Assembly: GCA_007844125.1 (NCBI GenBank)
Contig: CM017571.1
Span: 4,820,448-4,884,447 of the forward strand
Reading direction: 5' to 3'
Source of the DNA: Sinonovacula constricta
Taxonomy: Eukaryota > Mollusca > Bivalvia > Cardiida > Solecurtidae
DNA: 64,000 bases
Positions within the stretch are counted from its first letter, which is position 1. Every line of letters starts with the position of its first letter. A program made the position numbers and the translations under genes. Positions 24,721-38,200 of this stretch are shown here, one piece after another. The notes beneath the pieces are model-generated. The model did no database searches. It saw only the letters and a program-made list of their open reading frames with translations, and was not told where the DNA came from.

Positions 24721-25302
24721 GCTCATTGTAATTAAGAGCGCGTGTTGTGCTAAAGAATTATTATTTTTCTATGGTTCCTCAGTATATTCTGTGTCTAAAC
24801 AAACGGTGTAAATCTTGTTGAAATATTTCTTTTGTACAGGATATTTAATCTCTTTTTATTTATTTTAAAAACCTTTGGAGTTGTGCATATTTGCTCAATA
24901 TCTCCGTATATGAAGAAACAGATCAAAATATAACAGACACGCACATGTAGGATGCATGCACAGGTTATTGTCTAGGTAAAATTACTCGTAGAAACAAATA
25001 TGTGACTCTAGGAAAATACATTAGCCGTAAGGTAGATGGAGGGTTTTTCGTCTTTTGTCGGTCAGGAAGACTTTGCCAGCTGCTGACCGACAAACCATCG
25101 ACAGGTATCATTAACCGACCATTCTCTGCTTTTGTTTCTCGGTCTGTCTCAGGCAGTCAGGGCGTCAGTAAGGATCGCAAACTCAACCTGCTCAACGACG
25201 TAGAGTGGGATAGATGCTAATTATTTAGAAATGGAAATTGAATTTAAAATAGCGGTTTGATCTTATATTTATTCTTTCCTTGGTTAAAAGAATGGTTATA
25301 TT
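24721..25302. other. No gene recognised; moderately GC-rich open frame with a hairpin
   Basis: The segment at 25002-25220 is less AT-rich than its surroundings and holds a 72-residue plus-strand frame without recognised motifs. It contains a perfect 12-bp inverted repeat (25054-25065 with 25083-25094, 17-nt loop). Confidence 0.4.
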
Positions 25303-25350
25303 GTTGACATCCAGCTAAATATTAGCGGAGGTTAACCACTGGCAGATGTC
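25303..25350 (-). mobile_element. SINE 3'-body fragment
   Basis: TGACATCCAGCTAAATATTA followed by GCGGAGG parallels the 3' body of the SINE copies at 24564 (GACGTCCAGCTACTTATTA) and 46747 (GACATCCAGCTGATTACTG). Only this part is recognisable. Confidence 0.5.
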
Positions 25351-25435
25351 TAGATAGATCCAGCGACGCACCGAAGTTTACATAGAAGACCTATCCAGAT
25401 AAACATTCTCACCATACCGGGGCCCACGTGAAGTG

Positions 25436-25478
25436 TGTGTGGGGTGGGGTTGGTGGGGTGGGTGGGGTTTGGAGGGGT
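25436..25478 (+). repeat. G-rich tract with G-quadruplex potential
   Basis: Seven or more GGG/GGGG runs spaced by T or TT within about 40 bases. Confidence 0.8.
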
Positions 25479-25700
25479 AACTTAAAATTTAAAATTTTAG
25501 TTTCCTCGTAAGGATTTGTCAACAAATATATGAAATATGTGAATATTTCCATTGAACTAAAGATTATTGTATTAAAATGCGTGAATAGGTAGATTTTTTA
25601 TAATATTTATCATTACGCTGAAAAGGATAATCATATTTAAGTTAAGTAGTGCCTTTTGCTGCAGTATTGTCAGATAGACTATTTACAATCAGTCTATTGT

Positions 25701-26027
25701 TTGTTTGTTTGTTTGTTTGTTTATTGGGTTTATCGTCCCACTAACAGTATTTCAGTTATCTGGAGACGGTGTCCACTTGAAACAGATATAGTGCTGCCTT
25801 CACTGTGTATAGCATGCCGTGAACACCTGGCATGATACCATACCCAGTCACATTATCCTGACACCGGGCCAACCAGTCGTGGAACTGCCTTTATATTTGC
25901 TTGAGCGTTAGCAAGGGAGCTATACCACTACCATTTTTAACGACTTTATTATGTCGCGGCCCGGGATCGAACCCGGGGCCTCCCATACCTGGAGCCGACA
26001 CTCTACCTATTGCGCTACCAGGTCCGG
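25701..26027 (-). mobile_element. tRNA-derived SINE with (AAAC)n tail, minus strand
   Basis: On the minus strand the head near 26020-25945 has A box TAGCGCAATAGGTAGAGTG and B box GGGTTCGATCCC. The tail at 25701-25722 is (AAAC)n on that strand. The region next to the tail (GGGTTTATCGTCCCACTAAC on the plus strand) resembles the 3' body common in bivalve SINEs, which I recall but could not check. Flanks 25689-25700 and 26028-26039 (TCAGTCTATTGT and TCAGTCTGTTGT) agree at 11 of 12 positions and look like the target duplication. Confidence 0.85.
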
Positions 26028-26039
26028 TCAGTCTGTTGT

Positions 26040-27397
26040 ATGTTAATGTCTAAGCATTGATTACTACAACAAACTTAAGCTAAATGTAAGTTTGGGAAGT
26101 CGGTCTGTATTTTGACTGGGAAAAACATTTACGCTTTAAGTCTTATAACCCTGATCAGTTAGAGCAGCTTACGCCTATATAACATGATAACTAGAAGGAA
26201 TATTGTTGAATGTTGTGTACATTTGTCTTTAAATAGTTTTATTTTTTATACTATCAATTTATTGAAACATGACACTAGTTTTATTGGTGCTAGCTTTAAA
26301 TAATTCCGAGCACAGAGAAAATAATTTCAATTTGCCTTGTTTACTTTTGCTGAAATGGATCGAGATTACACAGCCTGTTAATTAGTTATTATTGTCTTAA
26401 TGTAATCACCAACATCTGTTTTCGTCTTGGGAATGTGACTAAATGCCAAACAAACGACCCAATGATAGCCAACGAGAATTTAAATTGTAGAAAAAAATGT
26501 CGCACTTCGATAGACCTGTAAACTAACATTGCCATGCGGGTAATTTTACAACGGACTAATATTAACAAAGCACTGCTTTGTATCAGGACTCTCAGCATAC
26601 TTGTCTGTGAACAAATTCATCACAGCACTGATGATGGCTTACAGGCGTCCATTACGGCAAATGCTTACACATCACAGTGCCCCCATGCAGTCAATGCGGC
26701 GTTATTACCTGTAGGCGACGGTGGCTCTATCACTATGTTCACATGTTCACGAAAAATGTAAAATTGTCATGTTTATTCAAGTACAATAATAAGCGCTTTG
26801 TTCAGTAGCTTTGAGTAATGGCGGTGGTAGTTCTATTTTCTTCATTCTAGAAGTACGTCTGAGCTAGTGATGGCAGATGTGCACACGCCCTCGCTTATTG
26901 TTAAGTTCTCATTTGGTCTAAATGTAAAGCGTCTTATGTCTGTGAGATATGACACAGAACGTATGTGGAGTTTACAGGCATGTCTTTATCAGGTTCGAGT
27001 TACATCTATCAAAGCAGACAGTCTTACGAGTATATCAAATCTTAATTATATTAATTGTACAGAATTGTACAGTGTAGATCCCGCGCAATTCGTTTTAATA
27101 ATGTCCTACATCTCAGTGCAATGTGAAACATAACTCACAACTCGTCATTACAAACATGTATTTCCTACCTGAGCCACGCTGCACAATTAGCTATTTTTAA
27201 ATTATGAAAAAAACGTGACCACTTACATTTGAGGTCACCTTTATATCATCATCCAGGTAATTTGCTTTGAAGCCAATATATATCCTCATCGTGCTTAGTT
27301 ATAGGATTGGAAAGAATGGACATTTAAAGCGTTTTTTTTTCTTCACGATTACAACAACGACCTAAAAATTGCTTTGCGGTATTTGTTGCATACTACA
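26040..27397. other. No gene recognised
   Basis: AT-rich unique sequence. About 27145-27335 resembles 48105-48195 inside the 46-48 kb transposon (shared ATTTCCTAYCTGAG and AATGGACATTTAA blocks) and may be another dispersed repeat. The 88-residue plus frame at 26867-27133 has no recognised motif. Confidence 0.45.
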
Positions 27398-28910
27398 ATA
27401 GACTGGTCTACAATATACACCGGTCTACAATACAAACCGGTCTACGATCTAAACCAGTCAATCATAGTCATCGATCTACGATCTAAACCAGTCAACCATA
27501 TACATCGATCTACGATCTAAACCAGTCAAACATATACATTGATCTACGATCTAAACCAGTCAACCATATACATCGATCTAATCGATCTAAACCAGTCAAC
27601 CATATACATCGATCTACGACTAAAACCAGTCAGTCATATACATCGATCTACGATCTAAACCAACCAACCATATACATCGATCTACGATCTAAACCAGTCA
27701 ACCATATACATCGATCTACGATCTAAACCAGTCAACCATATACATCGATCTACGATCTAAACCAGTCAACCATATACATCGATCTACGATCTAAACCAGT
27801 CAACCATATACATCGATCTACGATCTAAACCAGTCAAACATATACATTGATCTACGATCTAAACCAGTCAACCATATACATCGATCTACGATCTAAACCA
27901 GTCAACCATATACATCGATCTACGATCTAAACCAGTCAAACATATACATTGATCTACGATCTAAACCAGTCAACCATATACATCGATCTAATCGATCTAA
28001 ACCAGTCAACCATCACATCGATCTACGACTAAAACCAGTCAGTCATATACATCGATCTACGATCTAAACCAACCAACCATATACATCGATCTACGATCTA
28101 AACCAGTCAACCATATACATCGATCTACGATCTAAACCAGTCAACCATATACATCGATCTACGATATAAACCAGTCAACCATATACACCAGTCTACAATA
28201 CACACCAGTATACAATATACACCAGTCTACAATACGCAACAGTCTACAATGTACACTTGTCAACAATATACATCGTTCTACAATATACACCAGTATACAA
28301 TATACATCAGTCTACAATATACATCGCTCTACAATATACACCAGTATACAATTTACATCAGTCTACATTATACATCGGTCTAAAATATACACAAGTCTAC
28401 AATATACACCAGTCAACCAAACGCACCAGTCTACAATAAACACCGATCTACAATATACACCAGTCTACAATATACACCGATCTACAATATACACCAGTCA
28501 ACCAAACGCACCAGTCTACAATATACACCGATCTACAATATACACCAGTCAACCAAACGCACCAGTCTACAATATACACCGATCTACAATATACACCAGT
28601 CAACCAAACGCACCAGTCTACAATATACACCGATCTACAATATACACCAGTCTACAATATACATTGGTCTGCAATATACACCAGTCTACAATATACACCC
28701 GTCTACAATACACACCAATCTACAATATACACCAGTCTACAATATACACCCGTCTACAATACACACCAGTTTGTAATACACACCAGTCACAAAACACATC
28801 AGTCTACAATATACAACGGTCTACAATATTCACCGGTCTACAATATAAACCAGTAAACAATATACATCAGTCTACAATACACATCACTCTACAATATACA
28901 CCTGTATTCG
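27398..28910. repeat. Hierarchical 17/34/51-bp minisatellite
   Basis: The basic monomer is CTACAATATACACCAGT (17 bp). From about 27430 to 28170 the period is 34 bp, a dimer of CTACGATCTAAACCAGT and CAACCATATACATCGAT. From about 28440 to 28640 it is a 51-bp trimer that includes CAACCAAACGCACCAGT. The rest is 17-bp monomers with drift. A block with distinctive variants (CTAATCGATCTAAACC, then CGACTAAAACC and CAACCAACCA) occurs at about 27571-27680 and again about 410 bp later. The minus-strand frame at 28630-28448 is a 17-residue repeat caused by the 51-bp period. Confidence 0.95.
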
Positions 28911-30285
28911 ATTCTTTGAGCTGTCATATGCTTGCTTGTGCCTCCTTCAGGAGTTTGATCGGAATTTTTTCGTCAACTTTCAGACTTTGTTTTACATTGT
29001 GTAAAATTACTAGGTACATGTATATTTGGTTATGCAAGAACATAAAGAACCCTCTTGACAATGGTATACTTATTTGTTATGTTGGTCTAAGTTTCAAAAT
29101 TCAATTATTTTAATCAAAATATATTTTTATATGACCACAGGTTTTGTCGGATGTTGGAAATATTCTAATGCTGTCGATTTAACCATATATATATAACTAA
29201 ATGACAAATCGCCTAGTTTGTGTCATTAGTAATGGCACAAAATAAATAAGCGATAATTATGGTGAAAACTCGTGAATTCAGTAGAGTTTCTTTTGATGGT
29301 TGCCCACGTAAGTTTCGACAAACTAATTGGCACCTTCTATTTACCCATAGGCATATACTTGTACTTAGAATAAATAGTGAATTATCCGATCCTTTTATCG
29401 GTACTTGCCATAAGTATTGGCACAGTAATGTTGACAGGTATATAAACCAATACTCATCAAATAGGCTGTTTAATCTGGCATTACATTGTTCTCAATGAGC
29501 AGGTATGGGTTTACAAGTGTTATTAGTGTTATGTTCTTACTATGATCTATGAATGTCCACTAAAATCTTCAACAGGCAGATTATAAAGCTGTTTACGTAT
29601 TCACACAACAGAGTCGAGAATGTAACCCAGGGATTTCATCAGCATATCGCGAACTTCGTCATTTGATTGACCATCTACCGGCGATTTAATGGGAATTATG
29701 AAGTTTATGTCTGTGACATGCTATAATTCTGTGAGGGTTGGGGTTGTTGTTTGTAAGTCCTAGACTTTGTCCAGTTTCACAAATTTAATAATTTTCAGGG
29801 TTTTTTTTCTGGTAATCCAGAATGCATGTTTATAACAATTAACATGTGTTCCTGTATAACGTAGGAAATCACCTTGGTTGAAAATCCTAACTCACAATGT
29901 TTTGGCCTCCTGGAGATAAAATAATATCAGGAGGTACACCAATCTCAACGCAACCAGACAATCACAATTCAAGTTTACATAATCCCTTCTTTCACAAGTT
30001 GTCACTTGTTTTTCGAAACCCAGAACTCTTATCTTAAAACAAAAAGGGAAAGAGTTGACAGATTGCGTTACTGACAAAAATTACAAAATGAATCATAAAA
30101 GAAAATCTAGTTTGAACAATATCAACACGTTTTATCAAACTTGATGGAAGTACAGCATTATAATCAAGAAATATAACACAATGCTGAAAACAACAAGATT
30201 AAAGATTTAACAATGAAAACCAACCACTGAATAAGAATGATATGTAAAAACCATGTCATAACAACAATAATACTACATAGCTTAA
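28911..30285. other. No host gene recognised; contains a dispersed-repeat copy
   Basis: The interval 29365-29500 aligns with 58405-58535 (shared CTTAGAATAAAT, AAGTATT-GCACAGTA and TGACAGGTATATAAA). The 79-residue plus frame at 29259-29498 overlaps this repeat and is probably not a gene. Confidence 0.5.
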
Positions 30286-33200
30286 GCAGGACGTTTGGGA
30301 TTTAAGTGACAAGCAGGACGTTTATGATTTAAATGACATGCAGGACGTTTGAGATTTAAGTGACAAGCCGGACGTTTATGATTTAAGTGACAAGCCGGAT
30401 GTTTATGATTTAAGTGACAAGCCGGATGTTTGAGATTTAAGTGACAAGCCGGACGTTTGGGATTTAAGTGACAAGCCGGACGTTTGAGATTTAGGTGACA
30501 GGCAGTACGTTTGAGATTTAAATGACAAGCCGGACGTTTGAGATTTAAATGACAAGCCGGATGTTTGAGATTTAAGTGACAAGCCGGACGTTTGAGATTT
30601 AAATGACAAGCCGGACGTTTGGGATTTAAGTGACAAGCCGGACGTTTGGGATTTAAGTGACAAGCCGGACGTTTGAGATTTAAATGACAAGCCGGACGTT
30701 TGGGATTTATTTGACAAGCCGGACGTTTGGGATTTAAGTGACAAGCCGGACGTTTGAGATTTAAGTGACAAGCCGGACGTTTGAGATTTAAATGACAAGC
30801 CGGACGTTTGGGATTTATTTGACAAGCCGGACGTTTGAGATTTAAGTGACAAGCCGGACGTTTGAGATTTAAATGACAAGCCGAACGTTTGGGATTAAAG
30901 TGACAAGCCGGACGTTTGGGATTTAAGTGACAAGCCGGACGTTTGGGATTTAAATGACAAGCCGGACGTTTGAGATTTAAGTGACAAGCCGGACGTTTGA
31001 GATTTAAATGACAAGCCGGACGTTTGGGATTTAAGTGACAAGCCGGACGTTTGGGATTTAAGTGACAAGCCGGACGTTTGGGATTTAAATGACAAGCCGG
31101 ACGTTTGGGATTTAAGTGACAAGCCGGACGTTTGAGATTTAAGTGACAAGCCGGACGTTTGAGATTTAAGTGACAAGCCGGACGTTTGAGATTTAAATGA
31201 CAAGCCGGACGTTTGGGATTTAAGTGACAAGCCGGACGTTTGGGATTTATTTGACAAGCCGGACGTTTGAGATTTAAGTGACAAGCCGGACGTTTGAGAT
31301 TTAAATGACAAGCCGGACGTTTGGGATTTATTTGACAAGCCGGACGTTTGAGATTTAAGTGACAAGCCGGACGTTTGAGATTTAAATGACAAGCCGGACG
31401 TTTGGGATTTAAGTGACAAGCCGGACGTTTGGGATTTAAGTGACAAGCCGGACGTTTGGGATTTAAATGACAAGCCGGACGTTTGAGATTTAAGTGACAA
31501 GCCGGACGTTTGGGATTTAAGTGACAAGCCGGACGTTTGAGATTTAAGTGACAAGCCGGACGTTTGAGATTTAAATGACAAGCCGGACGTTTGGGATTTA
31601 AGTGACAAGCCGGACGTTTGGGATTTAAGTGGTGACAAGCCGGACGTTTGGGATTTAAGTGACAAGCCGGACGTTTGGGATTTAAATGACAAGCCGGACG
31701 TTTGAGATTTAAGTGACAAGCCGGACGTTTGAGATTTAAATGACAAGCCGGACGTTTGGGATTTAAGTGACAAGCCGGACGTTTGGGATTTAAGTGACAA
31801 GCCGGACGTTTGGGATTTAAGTGACAAGCCGGACGTTTGGGATTTAAATGACAAGCCGGACGTTTGGGATTTAAGTGACAAGCCGGACGTTTGGGATTTA
31901 AGTGACAAGCCGGACGTTTGGGATTTAAGTGACAAGCCGGACGTTTGGGATTTAAGTGACAAGCCGGACGTTTGAGATTTAAATGACAAGCCGGACGTTT
32001 GGGATTTAAGTGACAAGCCGGACGTTTGGGATTTAAGTGACAAGCCGGACGTTTGGGATTTAAGTGACAAGCCGGACGTTTGGGATTTAAGTGACAAGCC
32101 GGACGTTTGGGATTTAAGTGACAAGCCGGACGTTTGGGATTTAAGTGACAAGCCGGACGTTTGAGATTTAAATGACAAGCCGGACGTTTGGGATTTAAGT
32201 GACAAGCCGGACGTTTGGGATTTAAGTGACAAGCCGGACGTTTGGGATTTAAGTGACAAGCCGGACGTTTGGGATTTAAATGACAAGCCGGACGTTTGGG
32301 ATTTAAGTGACAAGCCGGACGTTTGAGATTTAAGTGACAAGCCGGACGTTTGAGATTTAAATGACAAGCCGGACGTTTGAGATTTAAGTGACAAGCAGGA
32401 CGTTTGGGATATAAGTGACAAGCCGGACGTTTTTGATTTAAGTGACAAGCCGGACGTTTGAGATTTAAATGACAAGCCGGACGTTTGGGATTTAAGTGAC
32501 AAGCCGGACGTTTGGGATTTAAGTGACAAGCCGGACGTTTGAGATTTATGTGACAAGCAGGACGTTTCGGATTTAAGTGACAAGCCGGACGTTTGGGATT
32601 TTAGTGACAAGCAGGACGTTTGGGATTTAAGTGACAAGCAGGACGTTTGGGATTTAAGTGACAAGCAGGACGTTTGAGATTTAAGTGACAAGCAGGACGT
32701 TTGGGATTTAAGTGACAAGCCGGACGTTTGGGATTTAAGTGACAAGCCGGACGTTGAAGATTTAAGTGACAAGCCGGACGTTTGGGATTTAAGTGACAAG
32801 CCGGACGTTGAAGATTTAAGTGACAAGCCAGACGTTTGAGATTTAAATGACAGGCAGGATGTTTGGGATTTAAGTGACAAGCAGGACGTTTGAGATTTAA
32901 GTGACAAGCAGGACGTTTGGGATTTAAGTGACAAGCAGGACGTTTGGGATTTAAGTTACAAGCAGGACGTTTGGGATTTAAGTGACAAGCCGGACGTTTG
33001 GGATTTAAGTGACAAGCCGGACGTTTGGGATTTAAGTGACAAGCCGGACGTTTGAGATTTAAATGACAAGCCGGACGTTTGGGATTTAAGTGACAAGCCG
33101 GACGTTTGGGATTTAAGTGACAAGCCGGACGTTTGGGATTTAAGTGACAAGCCGGACGTTTGGGATTTAAGTGACAAGCCGGACGTTTGGGATTTAAGTG

Positions 33201-35208
33201 ACAAGCCGGACGTTTGGGATTTAAGTGACAAGCCGGACGTTTGAGATTTAAATGACAAGCCGGACGTTTGGGATTTAAGTGACAAGCCGGACGTTTGGGA
33301 TTTAAGTGACAAGCCGGACGTTTGGGATTTAAGTGACAAGCCGGACGTTTGGGATTTAAATGACAAGCCGGACGTTTGGGATTTAAGTGACAAGCCGGAC
33401 GTTTGAGATTTAAGTGACAAGCCGGACGTTTGAGATTTAAATGACAAGCCGGACGTTTGAGATTTAAGTGACAAGCAGGACGTTTGGGATATAAGTGACA
33501 AGCCGGACGTTTTTGATTTAAGTGACAAGCCGGACGTTTGAGATTTAAATGACAAGCCGGACGTTTGGGATTTAAGTGACAAGCCGGACGTTTGGGATTT
33601 AAGTGACAAGCCGGACGTTTGAGATTTATGTGACAAGCAGGACGTTTCGGATTTAAGTGACAAGCCGGACGTTTGGGATTTTAGTGACAAGCAGGACGTT
33701 TGGGATTTAAGTGACAAGCAGGACGTTTGGGATTTAAGTGACAAGCAGGACGTTTGAGATTTAAGTGACAAGCAGGACGTTTGGGATTTAAGTGACAAGC
33801 CGGACGTTTGGGATTTAAGTGACAAGCCGGACGTTGAAGATTTAAGTGACAAGCCGGACGTTTGGGATTTAAGTGACAAGCCGGACGTTGAAGATTTAAG
33901 TGACAAGCCAGACGTTTGAGATTTAAATGACAGGCAGGACGTTTAGGATTTAAGTGACAAGCAGGACGTTTGAGATTGAAGTGAAAAGCAGGACGTTTGG
34001 GATTTAAGTGACAAGCAGGACGTTCGGGATTTAAGTTACAAGCAGGACGTTTGGGATTTAAGTTACAAGCCGGATGTTTGGGATTTAAGTAACAAGCAGG
34101 ACGTTTGGGATTTAAGTGACAAGCCGGACGTTTGGGATTTAAGTGACAAGCAGGACGTTTGGGATTTAAGTGACAAGCCGGACGTTTGAGATTTAAATGA
34201 CAAGCAGGACGTTTGGGATTTAAATGACAAGCCGGACGTTTGAGATTTAAATGACAGGCAGGACGTTTGGGATTTAAGTGACAAGCAGGACGTTTGAGAT
34301 TTAAGTGACAAGCAGGACGTTTGGGATTTAAGTGACAAGCCAGACGTTTGAGATTTAAATGACAGGCAGGACGTTTGGGATTTAAGTGACAAGCAGGACG
34401 TTTGAGATTTAAGTGACAAGCAGGACGTTTGGGATTTAAGTGACAAGCATGACGTTTGGGATTTAAGTTACAAGCAGGACGTTTGGGATTTAAGTTACAA
34501 GCCGGATGTTTGGGATTTAAGTAACAAGCAGGACGTTTGGGATTTAAGTGACAAGCAGGACGTTTGAGATTTAAGTGACAAGCAGGAAGTTTGGGATTTA
34601 AGTAACAAGCAGGACGTTTGGGATTTAAGTGACAAGCAGGACGTTTGGGATTTAAGTGACAAGCAGGACGTTTGGGATTTAAGTGACAAGCCGGACGTTT
34701 GAGATTTAAGTGACAAGCAGGACGTTTGGGATTTAAGTAACAAGCAGGACGTTTGGGATTTAAGTGACAAGCAGGACGTTTGAGATTTAAATGACAAGCA
34801 GGACGTTTGGGATTTAAGTGACAAGCAGGACGTTTGGGATTTAAGTGACAAGCCGGATGTTTGGGATTTAAGTAACAAGCAGGACGTTTGGGATTTAAGT
34901 GACAAGCCGGATGTTTGGGATTTAAGTAACAAGCAGGACGTTTGGGATTTAAGTGACAAGCCGGACGTTTGGGATTTAAGTGACAAGCAGGACGTTTTGG
35001 ATTTAAGTGACAAGCCGGACGTTTGAGATTTAAATGACAAGCAGGACGTTTGGGATTTAAGTGACAAGCAGGACGTTTGGGATTTAAGTGACAAGCAGGA
35101 CGTTTGGGATTTAAGTTACAAGCAGGACGTTTGGGATTTAAGTGACAAGCCGGACGTTTGGGATTTAAGTTACAAGCCGGATGTTTGGGATTTAAGTAAC
35201 AAGCCAAT
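30286..35208 (-). repeat. 27-bp minisatellite, about 182 copies
   Basis: The unit is AAGTGACAAGCCGGACGTTT plus GGGATTT. Common variants are GAGATTT, AAATGACAAG, and CAGGACG in place of CCGGACG. CCGGACG units dominate to about 32550 and CAGGACG units the right third. As 27 is nine codons, the minus strand is open in two frames: SLKSQTSGL repeats (679 residues at 32934-30895, plus shorter blocks) and ACHLNPKRP repeats (508 residues at 35207-33681). Frames break only where single units carry indels or substitutions (for example GATTAAAG near 30893). One 3-bp insertion lies near 31630. No recognisable domain or unique coding flank. Confidence 0.97.
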
Positions 35209-38200
35209 CAGCTTGCATACGTTTTAAGACGTTGTAGCACAATAACTGACAATTGTAAAAACTATTATTAAAATTATATTTTATGTTTGTATTCCTTTAT
35301 AAGAATTCGTAAGAAAATTCGCCGAAATCGTATATACCAGTTTCAAAAAACAAAGATACTTAAACTTACAGAACATGCATTTGTATTCAAAACAGTCAAA
35401 ATTTTATTCTTGTGTAATTTATCTCGAATTGTTGGAGTAAAATGCTGAACCAAAATTTAGATTCCACATTTTTACACGTGTCTGTGGCCGTCTGTGTGGT
35501 TCATTTCTCTACTTCATCATTGCAGAAATAATACAGGTGTTGATGTTATAATTACATGTCTAGTTGAAGGATACGCCCTTATAAATTTAGAATTAAAGAA
35601 TATAAAATATGCAAATTTTAGAATTAACACAATTATTTAAATTTGAATTACCTTAGTGGTAAAAGTCACAATCACGGAAGTTAAATGAAAAAGGGATGGA
35701 GCTTCTGCGATTAGACATATTTCAAACACAGAAAACGGACAGTTATCCTCATAGAATGATAGGTCGGCAAAGATATTTACATGCACATCTTCTGCGGAGA
35801 CAAAAGGTGTAAATTTTACAATATTTCAAACAGTTGTTGGAAAGTTGTTGTTTTTTTTTCGCTGAAAGGTACAGTGTTACAAACATGGTTTTACCATTCG
35901 TACGCTTAAATGTTGTAGTCTTGTGAAGGATAATAAAAAGGTTTGAAAACATCCCAACACATACCGACAGTATAGATAAAAAAGCTGTAGACGGTAATGG
36001 TTACATTGAGGTACAATAATGTACCCGTGGTTAAAACGTTGAGCAAATACGTACGTTATAACCCGGATCGACATCACAGCGTGCACACCTGTTAACAGCT
36101 TGTGGTTATCAAAGTTTTATAGGCGTCTATAGATCTGTATTTAATTATAAACCTACTTTTCATCTGTCTATTCACATTTGTGCTGATTAAGTTTATTGCT
36201 GATTAAACTCAATCGTGCGATTATCCGTGCATATAGCATTTAGTAGTGACGTTACTATTTTTATCAATATTGTTTGATAAAGATTTGAATTCAGTCCTAA
36301 TGAACTATGCCATAGAATGTAAATACATGTCCACATCACTGTTAATTGGTATAAGTACTGCATCAGTCATGTTTACGACATGCTACAACTTAGTAAAAGT
36401 TGGCACTGTATAATAATTGTGACAACAACCATACATATGTAAATAATTAAAAAGGTATTTAAGGCATCAAACTGTCTGTGTAATGTATATGTTGGAAATC
36501 TCATCTCATAATAATACTTTTCTTAACACATTGTTTCACGAGAAATATGTTACAGGTAAAATAAAACTTAAGTTTACACAATCTGAATGACGTCTTGGTT
36601 TATGATAATCGCCAGGTATTATTTGTTTAAAAGTTGTTTTGACATTAAATTGTCCAACATGCAGAAAGCAAAAAAAGCTCTAACTAACACGGATTGTGTC
36701 GATAGTTTATCCACAGTTTTGTTTAGCCTTTGTAAAATAAAGATAGCTTATTTTTGAATTGCATGCAGAAGAAGGAAATTTTCTCCTCTCAGATTTGATC
36801 TTTGATCAAGCTACACAGATTTTCATTCGTGTGGATTTTATCCACCTTTCAATCTTTACATAATGTACAACAAATTATTTCGTCCATGTTGCTTAGATTT
36901 CATGAAAAGAACGTTGCAATGTCTGAAGGTTTTATCACTTAACTATCAGTTTGATCAACAGAACAGACGCATGCATAAGACATGTATCCACATATCGGGG
37001 AATAAACGGATTCTGCCCCGCGTATGAATAAAATCTCAAACATTAAACAGACATTGAAATAAAATGAAATGACAAAAATGCACTTTTATAATAACTCCAT
37101 ATCGGAGCTGTCAAATGTCAGCAGGTAACCATGTGCCATATGTCGTCTGCATTGTGATCGGCTGAGTCCTGAAGAAATGGCCTCTCTTGGCCATTTTGAT
37201 GCATGCTATTGGTTTATTGGCAAGAAAGCATTATACAAATTCTTTAAGACCAAGAGCGTTTGATTGTAAGCATTCTTATGCAGAATAGTTTTCTGAGTGC
37301 TATAATCGGTTGCCCTTTGCATTGCTAAATTAAAGTTTCATGGCTCATCCTGGCTAAATCTGGAGCAAAAAAGTGACGCAATTTGGAAGTCATAGTAAAT
37401 TGTTATTTCTTTCCATTAATAGGCAAACACGTTATTTATACAATATTTATTAAATATGCTTCCTTCCATACGTCTGTAGTACTGTTGACCCTATAGCTGT
37501 ATATCTGTGATGAGCTTAGTTGTTTGGTGACTGGCTATGAAATGACATCCTCGAGTGTTCTGACTCTTACATATTCATACACAATGTAATGGCTTTTTCA
37601 TCAACGGTAGAAGTGGCTGTGAAATCCATTTAAGAATATGCCACATACTGCAACGTGTGCTGATGATTGGTCTTTCATTGACAGCTAGGAATAAAACAGA
37701 AAATGCTATTAGTTTTGTCAGTTTTGGTGAATCTATGTACCATTGTGCACCTGTTACTGAAAGAAACGGACTGCATTGTTACTAACCAAAGTTCCTGTGC
37801 ATGATAAACAATGCTAGAGTTGATCTTCGAAACATTTTTTTTTAATTATGTACACCAATTTTACACTGTTTATGAAAGGGACATTGAAGGAACTCGTTTA
37901 CAAATTTAACATGCCCGTGATATATAAAGAAGTGTCTGTTGTTGTTTTTTAAATCAAGGGAAATATAAACAGTTCACTTTATATTGTTTCTGTAAAAGAA
38001 CGACACTATTTAATTTCATTGTTTAAAAGTTATTTTTACTTCTTTTATCAAAGATTACCTTCAGAGAATGATACTGCCGCAAAGACAAAAAAAGTTAACA
38101 ACAAATGACTTTATACCTAACACTGTGCAAATTATTGTGTTATATTGAGACATGTATATGACATTTGTGTGTTTTTATAACGAAATAATTGTAAATTTAA

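Noticed and set aside
25945..26027. Functional tRNA gene on the minus strand
   Set aside because: It is the head of a SINE with tail and target duplication.
30403..35207. Long minus-strand proteins of 158-679 residues in the 27-bp array
   Set aside because: Two different frames of the same strand are open, breaks coincide with unit indels, and the 27-bp unit lacks stops; a coding gene is not needed to explain them.
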